NCBI GenBank assembly: GCA_018655275.1
Contig: JABIJZ010000008.1
Coordinates: forward strand, 62,001 to 126,000
Direction of reading: 5' to 3'
Source of the DNA: Candidatus Peregrinibacteria bacterium
GTDB taxonomy: Bacteria > Patescibacteriota > Gracilibacteria > UBA1369 > LOWO2-01-FULL-3
DNA: 64,000 nucleotides
Shown: one piece after another, positions 40,968-48,704 of the stretch
Position numbering within the stretch: the stretch's first letter is position 1
Layout of the letters: each line of letters starts with the position of its first letter
Notes under the pieces: model-generated
Databases searched by the model: none
What the model saw: only the letters and a program-made list of their open reading frames with translations
Told to the model about the DNA's origin: nothing
Made by a program: the position numbers and the translations under genes

Positions 40968-41357
40968 TTATTTTTTTGGAGATTCCTTCACCTCTTTCAC
41001 ATCGACCTCGACAGAACCACCTTTTTTCCTGTAAGAAAGAATGTTCAAATTATCCAACACTATCTCGGTGTAGAAATACTTTTTTCCATCCTTGCCTTCA
41101 TAATTGTTGTTTTGCAGCCTGCCCTCAAGAAAAACAGGCGTCCCCTTCACCAAATGGTTGGAACAAACATCAGCCAACCCTCGGAAAGCAACCACCTTGT
41201 GGTAATCAACCGCTTCTTTCTTTGTACCATCACTGGTTTTCCAATCACGATTTGTCGCTACAGGAAACGTAGTAACCGAAACATCACTCTCTGACTTGCG
41301 GACATCTGGATCCGCAGCGAGATGCCCTATAAGCATCATCCGATTTAAACTCCTCAT
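40968..41357 (-). CDS. ssb: Single-stranded DNA-binding protein
   Basis: 129 residues with the OB-fold core (SLNRMMLIGHLAADPDVRKS, WHKV-like VDYHKVVAF, GTPVFLEGRLQNNNY). It ends KEVKESPKK and lacks the acidic DDDIPF-type tip through which most bacterial SSBs recruit partners. Start: ATG at 41357 keeps the conserved LNR; an ATG six codons later is preceded by AGGAG and is the alternative. It is divergent from ribE across a 134-base region with four 11-bp repeats. Confidence 0.92.
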   Translation of the reverse strand: MRSLNRMMLIGHLAADPDVRKSESDVSVTTFPVATNRDWKTSDGTKKEAVDYHKVVAFRGLADVCSNHLVKGTPVFLEGRLQNNNYEGKDGKKYFYTEIVLDNLNILSYRKKGGSVEVDVKEVKESPKK

Positions 41358-41415
41358 ATAATTGTTGAGTTAAAAAATATGTAAAAGCACGCTAACACTC
41401 CAGCCTTACAAACTT

Positions 41416-41459
41416 CTTAAATTTTCCTTAATTTTTCCTTAAGTTTTTCTTAAATTTCC
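41416..41459. repeat. Four tandem 11-bp repeats (CTTAAnTTTTn) between ssb and ribE
   Basis: CTTAA begins at 41416, 41427, 41438 and 41449, an exact 11-bp period. The units are CTTAAATTTTC, CTTAATTTTTC, CTTAAGTTTTT and CTTAAATTTCC. The period fits side-by-side binding of an OmpR/PhoB-type regulator, or phased T tracts that bend DNA. A possible -10 for ribE is TAGACT at 41462-41467. Confidence 0.7.
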
Positions 41460-41491
41460 GCTAGACTTGGCTGGCGTTAACTCAAAAACAA

Positions 41492-42082
41492 ATGTTCACA
41501 GGAATAATCCAACAAATAGGAGAAATCACGAAAACCAACAAAAGCACTGACAAAGGTCTAGAAATAGCCGTTTATGCAGAAAACTTTTTCAAAGACAGCA
41601 AAATTGGAAGCTCCATCGCAATAAACGGAGTATGCCTAACTATCACAAAAAAAACTGACAGCGAAGCAAATTTCGACATAATGAGGGAGACCACAGACAA
41701 AAGCACTTTCCAAAACATCGCCGAAGGAGACAAAGTAAACCTAGAAGAAGCCCTAAGCATAGGCGGAAAACTCGAAGGACATTTCGTACAAGGACACGTA
41801 GACACAACAGGTGAAATAGTAGAAATAAGAGAAGAAGATTCTCAAAAAGTTATCAAAATAAAATACAACAAAGCAGGCCAGAAATACCTAACACCAAAAG
41901 GATCTATCAGCATAAACGGGGTAAGTTTAACAATCTCACATTTAGACAAAGAGCACCTGGAAGTATCACTGATCAAACACACATTAGGAAACACAAACCT
42001 CTCTTCGTTAAAAACAAGAGACAAAGTTAATCTCGAATACGACATGCTAGCAAAACACATAAAATCATTACTCAACCAATAA
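41492..42082 (+). CDS. ribE: Riboflavin synthase, alpha subunit
   Basis: Dismutates two 6,7-dimethyl-8-ribityllumazine to riboflavin. 196 residues in two homologous barrels, each with its signature: MFTGIIQQIG and SIAINGVCLTI in the first, GHFVQGHVDTTG at the junction, SISINGVSLTI in the second. It is followed by ribH after 9 bases. ribD and ribBA are elsewhere in the window. Confidence 0.95.
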   Translation: MFTGIIQQIGEITKTNKSTDKGLEIAVYAENFFKDSKIGSSIAINGVCLTITKKTDSEANFDIMRETTDKSTFQNIAEGDKVNLEEALSIGGKLEGHFVQGHVDTTGEIVEIREEDSQKVIKIKYNKAGQKYLTPKGSISINGVSLTISHLDKEHLEVSLIKHTLGNTNLSSLKTRDKVNLEYDMLAKHIKSLLNQ

Positions 42083-42091
42083 TCCACAAAA

Positions 42092-42565
42092 ATGGAAATC
42101 AACCCAGAAAAAACACAAGACACCCAAGTCCCAGAAGAAAACAACATAAAAGTATCGATACTTCTTCCCTACTTCAACGATGAACTTGGAACAGAATTGC
42201 ATCAAAATACAGTAGACGCTCTACACCAATTCAAAATAAAACCAGAAAACATCACCCTCACACGAACACCAGGCGCACTCGAACTTCCATTCACAGCCCA
42301 ACAAATCATAAAAAAAGATTCCCCAGATGTGGTAATAGCCCTAGGAATCATAATAAAAGGCGAAACCTCTCACTACAAACACGTTTGTGGCGAAACATAT
42401 TCAGGACTGATGAACGTCCAACTCAAAACAGAAACCCCTATCATCTTCGGAGTACTCACTTGCAAAACCATCGAACAGGCCAAAGAGCGTTGTTCAAAAA
42501 ACGGCTTAAACAAAGGAAGATCCTGCGCAGAGGCTGCCATAATTCAAGCACAAGTCAACTTCTAA
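42092..42565 (+). CDS. ribH: 6,7-dimethyl-8-ribityllumazine synthase
   Basis: Makes the lumazine from the RibA/D product and the 4-carbon phosphate. 157 residues. PGALELPF binds substrate, ALGIIIKGETSHYKHVC has the catalytic His region, and FGVLTCKTIEQA is the family end motif. The N-terminal 17 residues are charged and extra. It lies 9 bases after ribE. Confidence 0.93.
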   Translation: MEINPEKTQDTQVPEENNIKVSILLPYFNDELGTELHQNTVDALHQFKIKPENITLTRTPGALELPFTAQQIIKKDSPDVVIALGIIIKGETSHYKHVCGETYSGLMNVQLKTETPIIFGVLTCKTIEQAKERCSKNGLNKGRSCAEAAIIQAQVNF

Positions 42566-42631
42566 TCTGTTGGAACTCTTGTAAAATATATTTTTAAGAG
42601 TAAAAAAGATAACAACTTACACAAATAAATT

Positions 42632-42715
42632 ATGGAAACACACGCACAAGGTCTAAAAGCAGCATTTTCAGTTATTTCAATTCTAGGTATTATCACGCTC
42701 CTCATTATTTCTTGA
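42632..42715 (+). CDS. Possible 27-residue hydrophobic peptide
   Basis: Between ribH and pgk an ATG opens a 27-codon frame ending in TGA: a short polar start METHAQGLKAAF followed by a single hydrophobic helix (SVISILGIITLLIIS). It ends 10 bases before pgk. It could be a small membrane peptide or chance. No promoter or family was recognised. Confidence 0.3.
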   Translation: METHAQGLKAAFSVISILGIITLLIIS

Positions 42716-42725
42716 AAATAGAAGT

Positions 42726-43931
42726 ATGGAACTCCAAACAATCAACGACATCCCCGAAATAGAAGGTAAGCGTATTTTGATACGCGTAGACTTCAACGTG
42801 CCACTAACAGATTCAGACGAGAACGGCCACAGAGAAGTCCAAGACAACACAAGGATAGTGGAAGCACTCCCAACCATAAAACATCTCTTAGAAAAAGGAG
42901 GACGCATCATTCTCCTAAGTCACCTCGGACGACCAAAAGGCCAAATCGTAGACAAACTAAGGCTAGACCCAATAGCAAGAGAGCTCAAAAAACTTCTAGA
43001 CGCAAAAGTCACAAAATCAGACTCGATCACAAGCGACCACGCACACGAAGAAGTAGAACAACTCCAAAACGGAGAAGTCCTTCTCCTAGAAAACGTCAGG
43101 TTCCGTGCCGAAGAAGAAGAATGCGGAGATCAATACACAAAAGAACTCGCATCTCTCGGAGACATTTACGTCAACGATGCATTCGGAACAGCTCACAGAC
43201 GACATTCTTCAACAGCAGGATTGGCAGACTATCTACCAGCATACGCAGGATATTTAATGGAAAAAGAAATCGAAGCACTCTCTCCCCTGCTGGAAAATCC
43301 TAAAAAACCACTGACCTTAGTCCTAGGCGGAGCAAAAATTGACACAAAAATCGGAATCATCAAAAACTTCATCGGCAAAGCAGACTACATATTAGTAGCA
43401 GGAGGACTCGGAAACACATTCCTCGCTGCAGCAGGTCACAATCTCGGAGAATCATTGTGCCAACACGACAAGATAGAGCTCGCACAAGAGATCATGATGG
43501 AATGCCAAGAACATCACACCAAAATCATCCTGCCACACGACCTGGTAGCCGCCTCAGAAGCCTCTGATGACGCAGAGACAGCAGACACCCCAGTTGAAGA
43601 TTTCGTAGGCGATATGAAAGCCTTCGACCTCGGAAAATGGTCCGCAGAAAAATTCTGTAACATCATCACCGAATCAAGCACAGTGATATGGAACGGTCCA
43701 GTCGGCATGTTCGAGAAAAAGCCATTCCAAGAAGGATCAAGAGCAATCGCAAAGTGCCTGGCAAAACACGAATGCACCTCAATATTAGGCGGCGGAGACA
43801 CAATCAACGCAATAAAAATGTTCAACATCCCCGTAGAATCATTCACTCACATTTCTACAGGCGGCGGAGCGTCACTAGAATTCCTAGAAGGAAAAACCCT
43901 CCCCGGCATCGCCCCACTAATAAAAGCTTAA
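42726..43931 (+). CDS. pgk: Phosphoglycerate kinase
   Basis: Glycolytic ATP-forming enzyme, 401 residues. RILIRVDFNVPL near the start, LSHLGRPKG, VNDAFGTAHRRHSST, LVLGGAKIDTKIG and the C-terminal GGGDTINAIK and STGGGASLEFLEG are all intact. It overlaps the opposing PAP2 gene by 4 bases. No other glycolytic gene is in the window. Confidence 0.96.
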   Translation: MELQTINDIPEIEGKRILIRVDFNVPLTDSDENGHREVQDNTRIVEALPTIKHLLEKGGRIILLSHLGRPKGQIVDKLRLDPIARELKKLLDAKVTKSDSITSDHAHEEVEQLQNGEVLLLENVRFRAEEEECGDQYTKELASLGDIYVNDAFGTAHRRHSSTAGLADYLPAYAGYLMEKEIEALSPLLENPKKPLTLVLGGAKIDTKIGIIKNFIGKADYILVAGGLGNTFLAAAGHNLGESLCQHDKIELAQEIMMECQEHHTKIILPHDLVAASEASDDAETADTPVEDFVGDMKAFDLGKWSAEKFCNIITESSTVIWNGPVGMFEKKPFQEGSRAIAKCLAKHECTSILGGGDTINAIKMFNIPVESFTHISTGGGASLEFLEGKTLPGIAPLIKA

Positions 43932-44683
43932 CCCAAAGCCGGTACTTCCGGATGATAAGGTTCTTTGAATCTGAATTTAGTCTTTTTCTCGATAATCTTT
44001 TTGAACCTCTCATTGTATTTGTGAAACAACCTATCAGAAAGCGCATAAATTCCATAAGTCACAAAATATGCAGCCAACACATCTATAGTGTAGTGCATTT
44101 TCATAAGTAAAACCGTAGCTGCCATAACAATCGAAACTATCAAACAATACCATTTGAATTTATAGTTTCTGAATATCAAAGCACCAAGAAATGCATTCGC
44201 CACATGACCAGAGAAAAACAAATCATTCAAAAAGAAAAAATGCGAAAATAAAAATTTATCCTCCATAGTCGGGGGATAAAGAAGATAAAACATTCCTTCT
44301 GGCGGGCCCAAGTGTGTCAGCACCATAAAAAGAGCCCTAACCATAAAAAGGACACCAAAAGTCTTCATCGCCCACGGAGCCAATTCAATCCTCACAAAAA
44401 GAGTATAAACCGCAACCGAGATCAAAAAAATCAAACTCCCCCACGTATAAAAAAACGTCAAATCAACAGTAGGCAAGATTTCCAAAAGCAAATCCCCCAC
44501 CGTCACAGTGTCGAACATCTCGTCGTTGTAACTCGCAACTTTGAAAGTAACAATTTGCCCAGCAAACAACAAAATAAACCCAACAATAAACGAAACAAAA
44601 TAGCTCCTGTCTTTGAAAAGAGCGACCATCTTATCATTCTGGGTATTTCTATAATCAATAATTTTTCGAAAAAACTTACTCAT
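43928..44683 (-). CDS. PAP2-type (sphingomyelin-synthase-like, PAP2_C) membrane phosphatase
   Basis: 251 residues from the ATG at 44683 (the longer frame starts with TTG in the previous gene's stop region). Six hydrophobic helices. The active-site motifs are FFSGHVANAFL and MHYTIDVLAAYF, the pair typical of the PAP2_C group, so it likely acts on lipid phosphate or head groups at the membrane. Substrate unknown. TTGACT at 44714-44719 and TATAAA at 44693-44698 (15-base spacer) could form its promoter, leaving almost no leader. Confidence 0.75.
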   Translation of the reverse strand: MSKFFRKIIDYRNTQNDKMVALFKDRSYFVSFIVGFILLFAGQIVTFKVASYNDEMFDTVTVGDLLLEILPTVDLTFFYTWGSLIFLISVAVYTLFVRIELAPWAMKTFGVLFMVRALFMVLTHLGPPEGMFYLLYPPTMEDKFLFSHFFFLNDLFFSGHVANAFLGALIFRNYKFKWYCLIVSIVMAATVLLMKMHYTIDVLAAYFVTYGIYALSDRLFHKYNERFKKIIEKKTKFRFKEPYHPEVPALG

Positions 44684-44711
44684 AGCCCCTGTTTTATAGA
44701 TTTTCAGAGAC

Positions 44712-47252
44712 TTAGTCAACCTTACTCCACCTCATAATCTTGTCCTCAACAATCTCACGCTTCGTAGCGTAACGCTCTCTCGAAGTTTTTCGAACCTTAT
44801 CCCTTCTACTTTCACTCTCCTCAATATCAGCAGGAGGAAGTGTATCAAAAGAGAAAGTATTTGTAGGCATGTTGTCAATCAAAAGCCTTCCATAAGCCGT
44901 AAATTTACTCATGCCAACAAGATCAGCTGGCAAAACTTCTTCTCCAAATTGTTGAGAAATATATTCAGCATCATCAAACCCAACTTGCATCGAAAGCAAA
45001 CTACCAACATTCCCAAAAACCGCATCCTTAACTTCATCAGACATCTGTGCCACATATTGATTTGCCATCGTCAAATTGAGCTTATATTTTCTAGCTTCCG
45101 ACAAAATCGTAGAAAAAGCCTCCGTCGCAAAATTCTGGAACTCATCCACATAAAGATAAAAATCCTTACGATCCTTCTCGGGAATATCCGCCCTGCTCAT
45201 CGCATCCAACTGAAATTTAGTAATAATCATTGAACCAAGAAGCGCAGAGTTATCCTCACCAATTTTACCCTTCGACAGGTTCACAATCACGATTTTCCCT
45301 TTATCCATCGCAAACCTCAAATCAACAGCACTCTTCGGCTGCCCAACAATATTTCTAATAATGGAACTCGACAAAAATTGACCGACTTTATTCAATATCG
45401 GCGAAATAGCCTCTATCCTCATTCGATCCTGCATCTTTTCAAATTCACTTAGCCAAAACGCTTTCACTATAGGATCATCAACTTTCGCAATAACTTTTCT
45501 ACGGAAATCAGCATCCTGAAGCACACGAGTAATTCCAAGCATAGTAGTACCAGGATACTCAAGAAGAGACAAAATAGTATTTCGCAAAATATGCTCCAAC
45601 CTCGGTCCCCAACTATCTACATAAAGCTTCTTGAAAATCCCCACAATCCCACTACAAACTATCGAATTATAAGCAGGATCAACATTCTCAAGCATATTGA
45701 AAGCAACCGGGAAATCACGATCAGAAGGATCGATCAAAATGACATCGTTTGTCCTGTGAGCAGGTACAAAATCCAACACACGATCAGCTAGATCACCATG
45801 CGGATCAACAACCCCAACACCCTTACCAGAAACGATATCAGAATGAATCATGTTCTCGAGCAAAGTCGACTTACCCATACCAGTTTTACCAATAATATAA
45901 ACATGCCTACGCCTATCAACATCCTTCAACCCAAACTTCGCAGTATGCCCTCGGAAATTCGTCCTTCCCACCAAAGTGAACCCATCCTCCTTAGAAGTCT
46001 CCTCCTCAACCGGAAGATCCACAGGAGGTTCCAATTTTCTACTTTTTACCCAAGTAATATTAGGAGTTTTCACAGTAAGACTAGGCAGATGAAAAATCGT
46101 TGCCAATTCCTCATTATTCAAAATAAATCCACCATCAACCTGTCGTTGTCTGTATTTTCTCACAACATCAGCCCCAAACTTCACATTATCAGCTTTGAAA
46201 CCATTAAGATGCGGTTGGTTAAACTGTTTAAAACTACCCGCAATCTCACTAATTTTGACCAAAGAAGCTTCTTTGTCCTTATCTTTAGGCAAATAAACAA
46301 CTCTAACATTTACATCAAAAAGCAATCTCACAACCTTATCCATCGCCGCATCCATATCAGTTTCACGTTCATGAGATCTCATTGTAGTTTGCTGATCGAT
46401 ATCTTCATCATTCATCGCACGACTATTTTCCATAGCTCGTTTATCATTCCAACCAGCTTTCACAAAAAATCCTCTAACCCAAAACAACATATAAACTGGA
46501 AAAAACACTACTCTTGGCCAAAGCTTTCGAGTAATAAAAGCTCTCGCATACGCCTTCTGAAAAGACTCAACCTCCATCAAAACACCCTTCGTAATAATCT
46601 TCACACATTTCACCAAAACGATCCTCCATTTGTCCGGCAAAGGCTTTACCACAACTTGGATCCACGCCTCCTCCACAGGATCATTAAACTTCGTTAAAGT
46701 CGATGTAATACCAGCCAAGGGATCAACAGCTATACGCGTCAATTTGTCCTCAAATTGGGTGTAACGCTTGATAGGATAGATATCCGCATCCGTCAAAGTC
46801 AACTCAGCCCCAATCGCATAAGAAAAATCCTTCCCCTTCCCTTTTACCGCATAATCTTCCACCTCAACGATTTCCGCATCAGGGTACTGCGCATAAACCT
46901 GTCCTTCTACCAAATTCCTCAATTTACTCGGAAAAGACACAAAAAATCGGATAGTTCTACCAATATTCGCTATCTCAAAACTGATTGAATCTTGAGTATG
47001 CCCACGCAAAAATTTCCAAAACCCAATCTTGCGATACACACCATGCAACGCCGAAAACATCTGTTCAGCAACTATTGGACCTGATTCAAGCTCCTTCGGT
47101 ACGCTTATCTGCAAAACAACCTGTTTTTGCTTCAAACTTCTCTTCCCTCTCTGGAACATCACAAAAAACATCAAAATCACCGAAATGAGGGCAAAACCCC
47201 CTAAAATTAAACCTGCAATAGTCCAAATATTTCCCATAAATTCTAAAGACAT
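44712..47252 (-). CDS. TraD/VirD4-like type IV secretion or DNA-transfer ATPase
   Basis: 846 residues from the ATG at 47252. One N-terminal membrane helix (about 8-32), a large N-terminal domain with no clear family (50-420), then an ATPase: Walker A GKTGMGKST near 445-453, VVDPHGDLADRVLDFVP, Walker B LYVDEFQNF, and the TraM/TraG-like end with QYVAQMSDEVKDAVFGNVG. This form is common in CPR genomes. It may drive DNA or protein transfer; the VirB2-like protein at 10.4 kb is a possible partner, but no VirB4 or relaxase is here. Confidence 0.8.
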   Translation of the reverse strand: MSLEFMGNIWTIAGLILGGFALISVILMFFVMFQRGKRSLKQKQVVLQISVPKELESGPIVAEQMFSALHGVYRKIGFWKFLRGHTQDSISFEIANIGRTIRFFVSFPSKLRNLVEGQVYAQYPDAEIVEVEDYAVKGKGKDFSYAIGAELTLTDADIYPIKRYTQFEDKLTRIAVDPLAGITSTLTKFNDPVEEAWIQVVVKPLPDKWRIVLVKCVKIITKGVLMEVESFQKAYARAFITRKLWPRVVFFPVYMLFWVRGFFVKAGWNDKRAMENSRAMNDEDIDQQTTMRSHERETDMDAAMDKVVRLLFDVNVRVVYLPKDKDKEASLVKISEIAGSFKQFNQPHLNGFKADNVKFGADVVRKYRQRQVDGGFILNNEELATIFHLPSLTVKTPNITWVKSRKLEPPVDLPVEEETSKEDGFTLVGRTNFRGHTAKFGLKDVDRRRHVYIIGKTGMGKSTLLENMIHSDIVSGKGVGVVDPHGDLADRVLDFVPAHRTNDVILIDPSDRDFPVAFNMLENVDPAYNSIVCSGIVGIFKKLYVDSWGPRLEHILRNTILSLLEYPGTTMLGITRVLQDADFRRKVIAKVDDPIVKAFWLSEFEKMQDRMRIEAISPILNKVGQFLSSSIIRNIVGQPKSAVDLRFAMDKGKIVIVNLSKGKIGEDNSALLGSMIITKFQLDAMSRADIPEKDRKDFYLYVDEFQNFATEAFSTILSEARKYKLNLTMANQYVAQMSDEVKDAVFGNVGSLLSMQVGFDDAEYISQQFGEEVLPADLVGMSKFTAYGRLLIDNMPTNTFSFDTLPPADIEESESRRDKVRKTSRERYATKREIVEDKIMRWSKVD

Positions 47253-47264
47253 TACTGAGAGGAT

Positions 47265-47292
47265 ATTATACAAACTTTCCTCGAAAAAGCAA
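47265..47292 (-). promoter_or_regulatory. Promoter for the TraD/VirD4-like gene
   Basis: Minus strand: TTGCTT (47287-47292), 16-base spacer, TATAAT (47265-47270). The leader before the ATG at 47252 is about 6 bases. It lies just outside the left inverted repeat of the GC-rich island. Confidence 0.6.
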
Positions 47293-47297
47293 GAAAG

Positions 47298-47313
47298 AAC
47301 TCGCATTAAGTTT
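47298..47313 (+). repeat. Left arm of the 16-bp inverted repeat
   Basis: AACTCGCATTAAGTTT; perfect inverted copy at 48156-48171. Confidence 0.8.
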
Positions 47314-47326
47314 TCTACAAGACATT

Positions 47327-47386
47327 GGCGCCCTAATCAGAAGTCCCCTCCAGGTAACCATACCTGAAGTGCAATCTGATCGGGCC
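47327..47386 (-). other. Strong hairpin next to the left inverted repeat
   Basis: Perfect 6-bp stem CAGGTA/TACCTG with a 4-base loop (47351-47366), an internal loop of 8-9 bases on each side, then ATCAGA/TCTGAT (47336-47341 with 47375-47380) and CCC/GGG closing pairs. There is no U tract after it on either strand, so it is not a standard terminator. It lies 3' of the GC-rich gene on the minus strand. Confidence 0.65.
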
Positions 47387-47416
47387 AAATGAAATTGTTA
47401 TTGATGGAGAGCTCCG

Positions 47417-47911
47417 CTAGAAACGCGGGTCTTCGTTGGGAATCACTTCGTTCGCCCAAGGCACTCCGGCAGGAGGCACGCACCCTCCTAAGGTGGTGGC
47501 ATTCCAGCCCTTCGGGCAGGGATAGTCGTGAGACAACCCAGCCTCGGCCTTGATATTTCCCAACGTGAACACCAGTCCAGCCGAAACCGACGGAAGCCAA
47601 CCACGCGAATCGACTTCGCGCATCTGCTCCAGCATTTCTGCCCTCGTCATAGCCGCACGCCTGAAGAAACGATACTCCTCAGAGAAATCAGCGCCGGAGA
47701 GAACATCCCGCTCATCAACCACGTCCGATTCATCGAGCACATCGGGCTCAATCCAGGGACGTTCAGGCTGCTCGGGCTCCTCGGCCGTCTCGTCAACAGC
47801 CTTAAAGCCTAGAACATCACACATCCCCCTAATCTTCTCGTTCGGGACAAAGAGCCCCACAACAAGCAACGCAAAGAAAACTCCACCAACGAACATAACA
47901 GCACGGCTCAT
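47417..47911 (-). CDS. GC-rich orphan gene: single-pass membrane protein with acidic stalk
   Basis: 164 residues from the ATG at 47911, preceded by AAGGTG five bases upstream, one of the few Shine-Dalgarno-like sites in the window; an in-frame upstream extension to 48112 is less likely. One membrane helix (about 5-22), an acidic Pro/Glu/Asp stalk (AEEPEQPERPWIEPDVLDE), and a C-terminal part with two cysteines (YPCPKGW, GGCVPPAG). Composition differs sharply from both neighbours. No family recognised. It sits between the inverted repeats described for the island. Confidence 0.55.
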   Translation of the reverse strand: MSRAVMFVGGVFFALLVVGLFVPNEKIRGMCDVLGFKAVDETAEEPEQPERPWIEPDVLDESDVVDERDVLSGADFSEEYRFFRRAAMTRAEMLEQMREVDSRGWLPSVSAGLVFTLGNIKAEAGLSHDYPCPKGWNATTLGGCVPPAGVPWANEVIPNEDPRF

Positions 47912-48287
47912 CACACACCTTACCTTCCCCTCTTCTTGAGGGATCAAGAGTTTCAAAACGCGAAAATACAAAGCAAAGCACAAACACCAATTTCTTGTCA
48001 CCTTTTTGGTCCACCACAAATAGACAGCAAATTCAATTTTGGCTTCCCCCCTTTTGGGCCAAATCGAATTTTTAAAGATGACTGTTTCTAAGATCGTCCA
48101 TCCTGCAAACAACCAAAAAATTGTTCACAAAAAAGACGATCCTAGATCATATTTTAAACTTAATGCGAGTTTTTAAAGAACTGCTCTTTAAAACTACTGG
48201 TAAAAACCCCAGGTCCTATGAAAGCAAACATATAGCCTACTCCCTATAGGAAGTAACTTCAAAAGCAACCGAACTATGTATGAAAAC
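47912..48287 (-). other. Structured gene-free region upstream of the GC-rich gene
   Basis: 376 bases between the GC-rich gene and ruvX. On the minus strand four helices are visible: TTTGGC/GCCAAA (48038-48063); an 11-bp helix 48135-48145 with 48088-48098 enclosing an AACAA/TTGTT hairpin; a perfect 8-bp stem TTTAAAGA/TCTTTAAA (48172-48192); and a small stem-loop at about 48237-48254. The mismatches in the second and fourth become G-U pairs only in minus-strand RNA, which favours a transcript from that strand. It could be a long leader or a non-coding RNA; no known RNA class was recognised. Confidence 0.45.
48156..48171 (-). repeat. Right arm of the 16-bp inverted repeat
   Basis: AAACTTAATGCGAGTT on the plus strand, the exact complement of 47298-47313. 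A perfect 8-bp hairpin follows at once (48172-48192). Confidence 0.8.
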
Positions 48288-48695
48288 CTATGTTTTGTCA
48301 AACCACCTCTCCAAAATAACCTTGGCAGCCATAACATCCTTATCCCCCTCCCTTTTTCGAACACCTTTCATTTCACTCAAAACCTCCTTAGCCTCAAAAG
48401 TAGACAATCTTTCATCAACCACTTCCACCTCAATATCCACCGCAACCTCCTTAAATTTTTCAACAAAATCAAAAGTAAGCTGATATTGTTTCCCTTTACC
48501 CCCATCCATATCAAGAGGCAAACCAAAAACAACCAATCCATATCCATCCTCTTCACAAATCCCCAACAACTCCGAGACAACCTGCTCCTCACTACGCCAA
48601 ACAACAACTCCTTTCGGAAAAGCAATCTGGTTCTGAGAATCCCCCGACGCCAAGCCGACATTCTTCAAACCATAATCAACAGCCAAAACTTTCAT
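48288..48695 (-). CDS. ruvX: RuvX/YqgF-family Holliday-junction resolvase-like nuclease
   Basis: 135 residues from the ATG at 48695. RNase H-like fold with VLAVDYGLKNVGLA (first Asp), VFGLPLDMDG, VDERLSTFEAKEVL and the final Asp in GDKDVMAA. Family members process the 5' end of pre-16S rRNA and may cut junctions. It follows rplI by 9 bases. Confidence 0.9.
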   Translation of the reverse strand: MKVLAVDYGLKNVGLASGDSQNQIAFPKGVVVWRSEEQVVSELLGICEEDGYGLVVFGLPLDMDGGKGKQYQLTFDFVEKFKEVAVDIEVEVVDERLSTFEAKEVLSEMKGVRKREGDKDVMAAKVILERWFDKT

Positions 48696-48704
48696 CAAAC
48701 AAAG

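Larger units (their letters stand above)
47298..48171. mobile_element. Candidate inserted island with 16-bp inverted terminal repeats
   Basis: Perfect 16-base inverted repeats, AACTCGCATTAAGTTT at 47298-47313 and its complement at 48156-48171, enclose 874 bp. Inside are a GC-rich gene (47417-47911), a strong hairpin next to the left repeat (47327-47386) and two hairpins before the right repeat. The gene is plainly richer in G+C than its neighbours and has a better Shine-Dalgarno-like site than most genes here. An AAAGAACT octamer occurs at both ends but is not a clean target duplication. No transposase is present, so a non-autonomous element is only one reading. Confidence 0.45.

Noticed and set aside
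41358-41491. FMN riboswitch upstream of ribE (also checked upstream of ribBA and ribD)
   Set aside because: None of the conserved RFN segments is present; only the 11-bp repeats are seen before ribE.
45798-46697. 299-codon open frame on the plus strand
   Set aside because: Antisense to the TraD/VirD4-like ATPase; composition typical of a shadow frame.
47327-47386. Integron attC site or IS200/IS605 end
   Set aside because: The core sequences of attC sites are missing and no integrase or transposase is nearby.
48182-48287. Start of an rRNA operon after the boxA-like motif
   Set aside because: The sequence that follows has no 16S or 23S similarity and runs into ruvX on the other strand.
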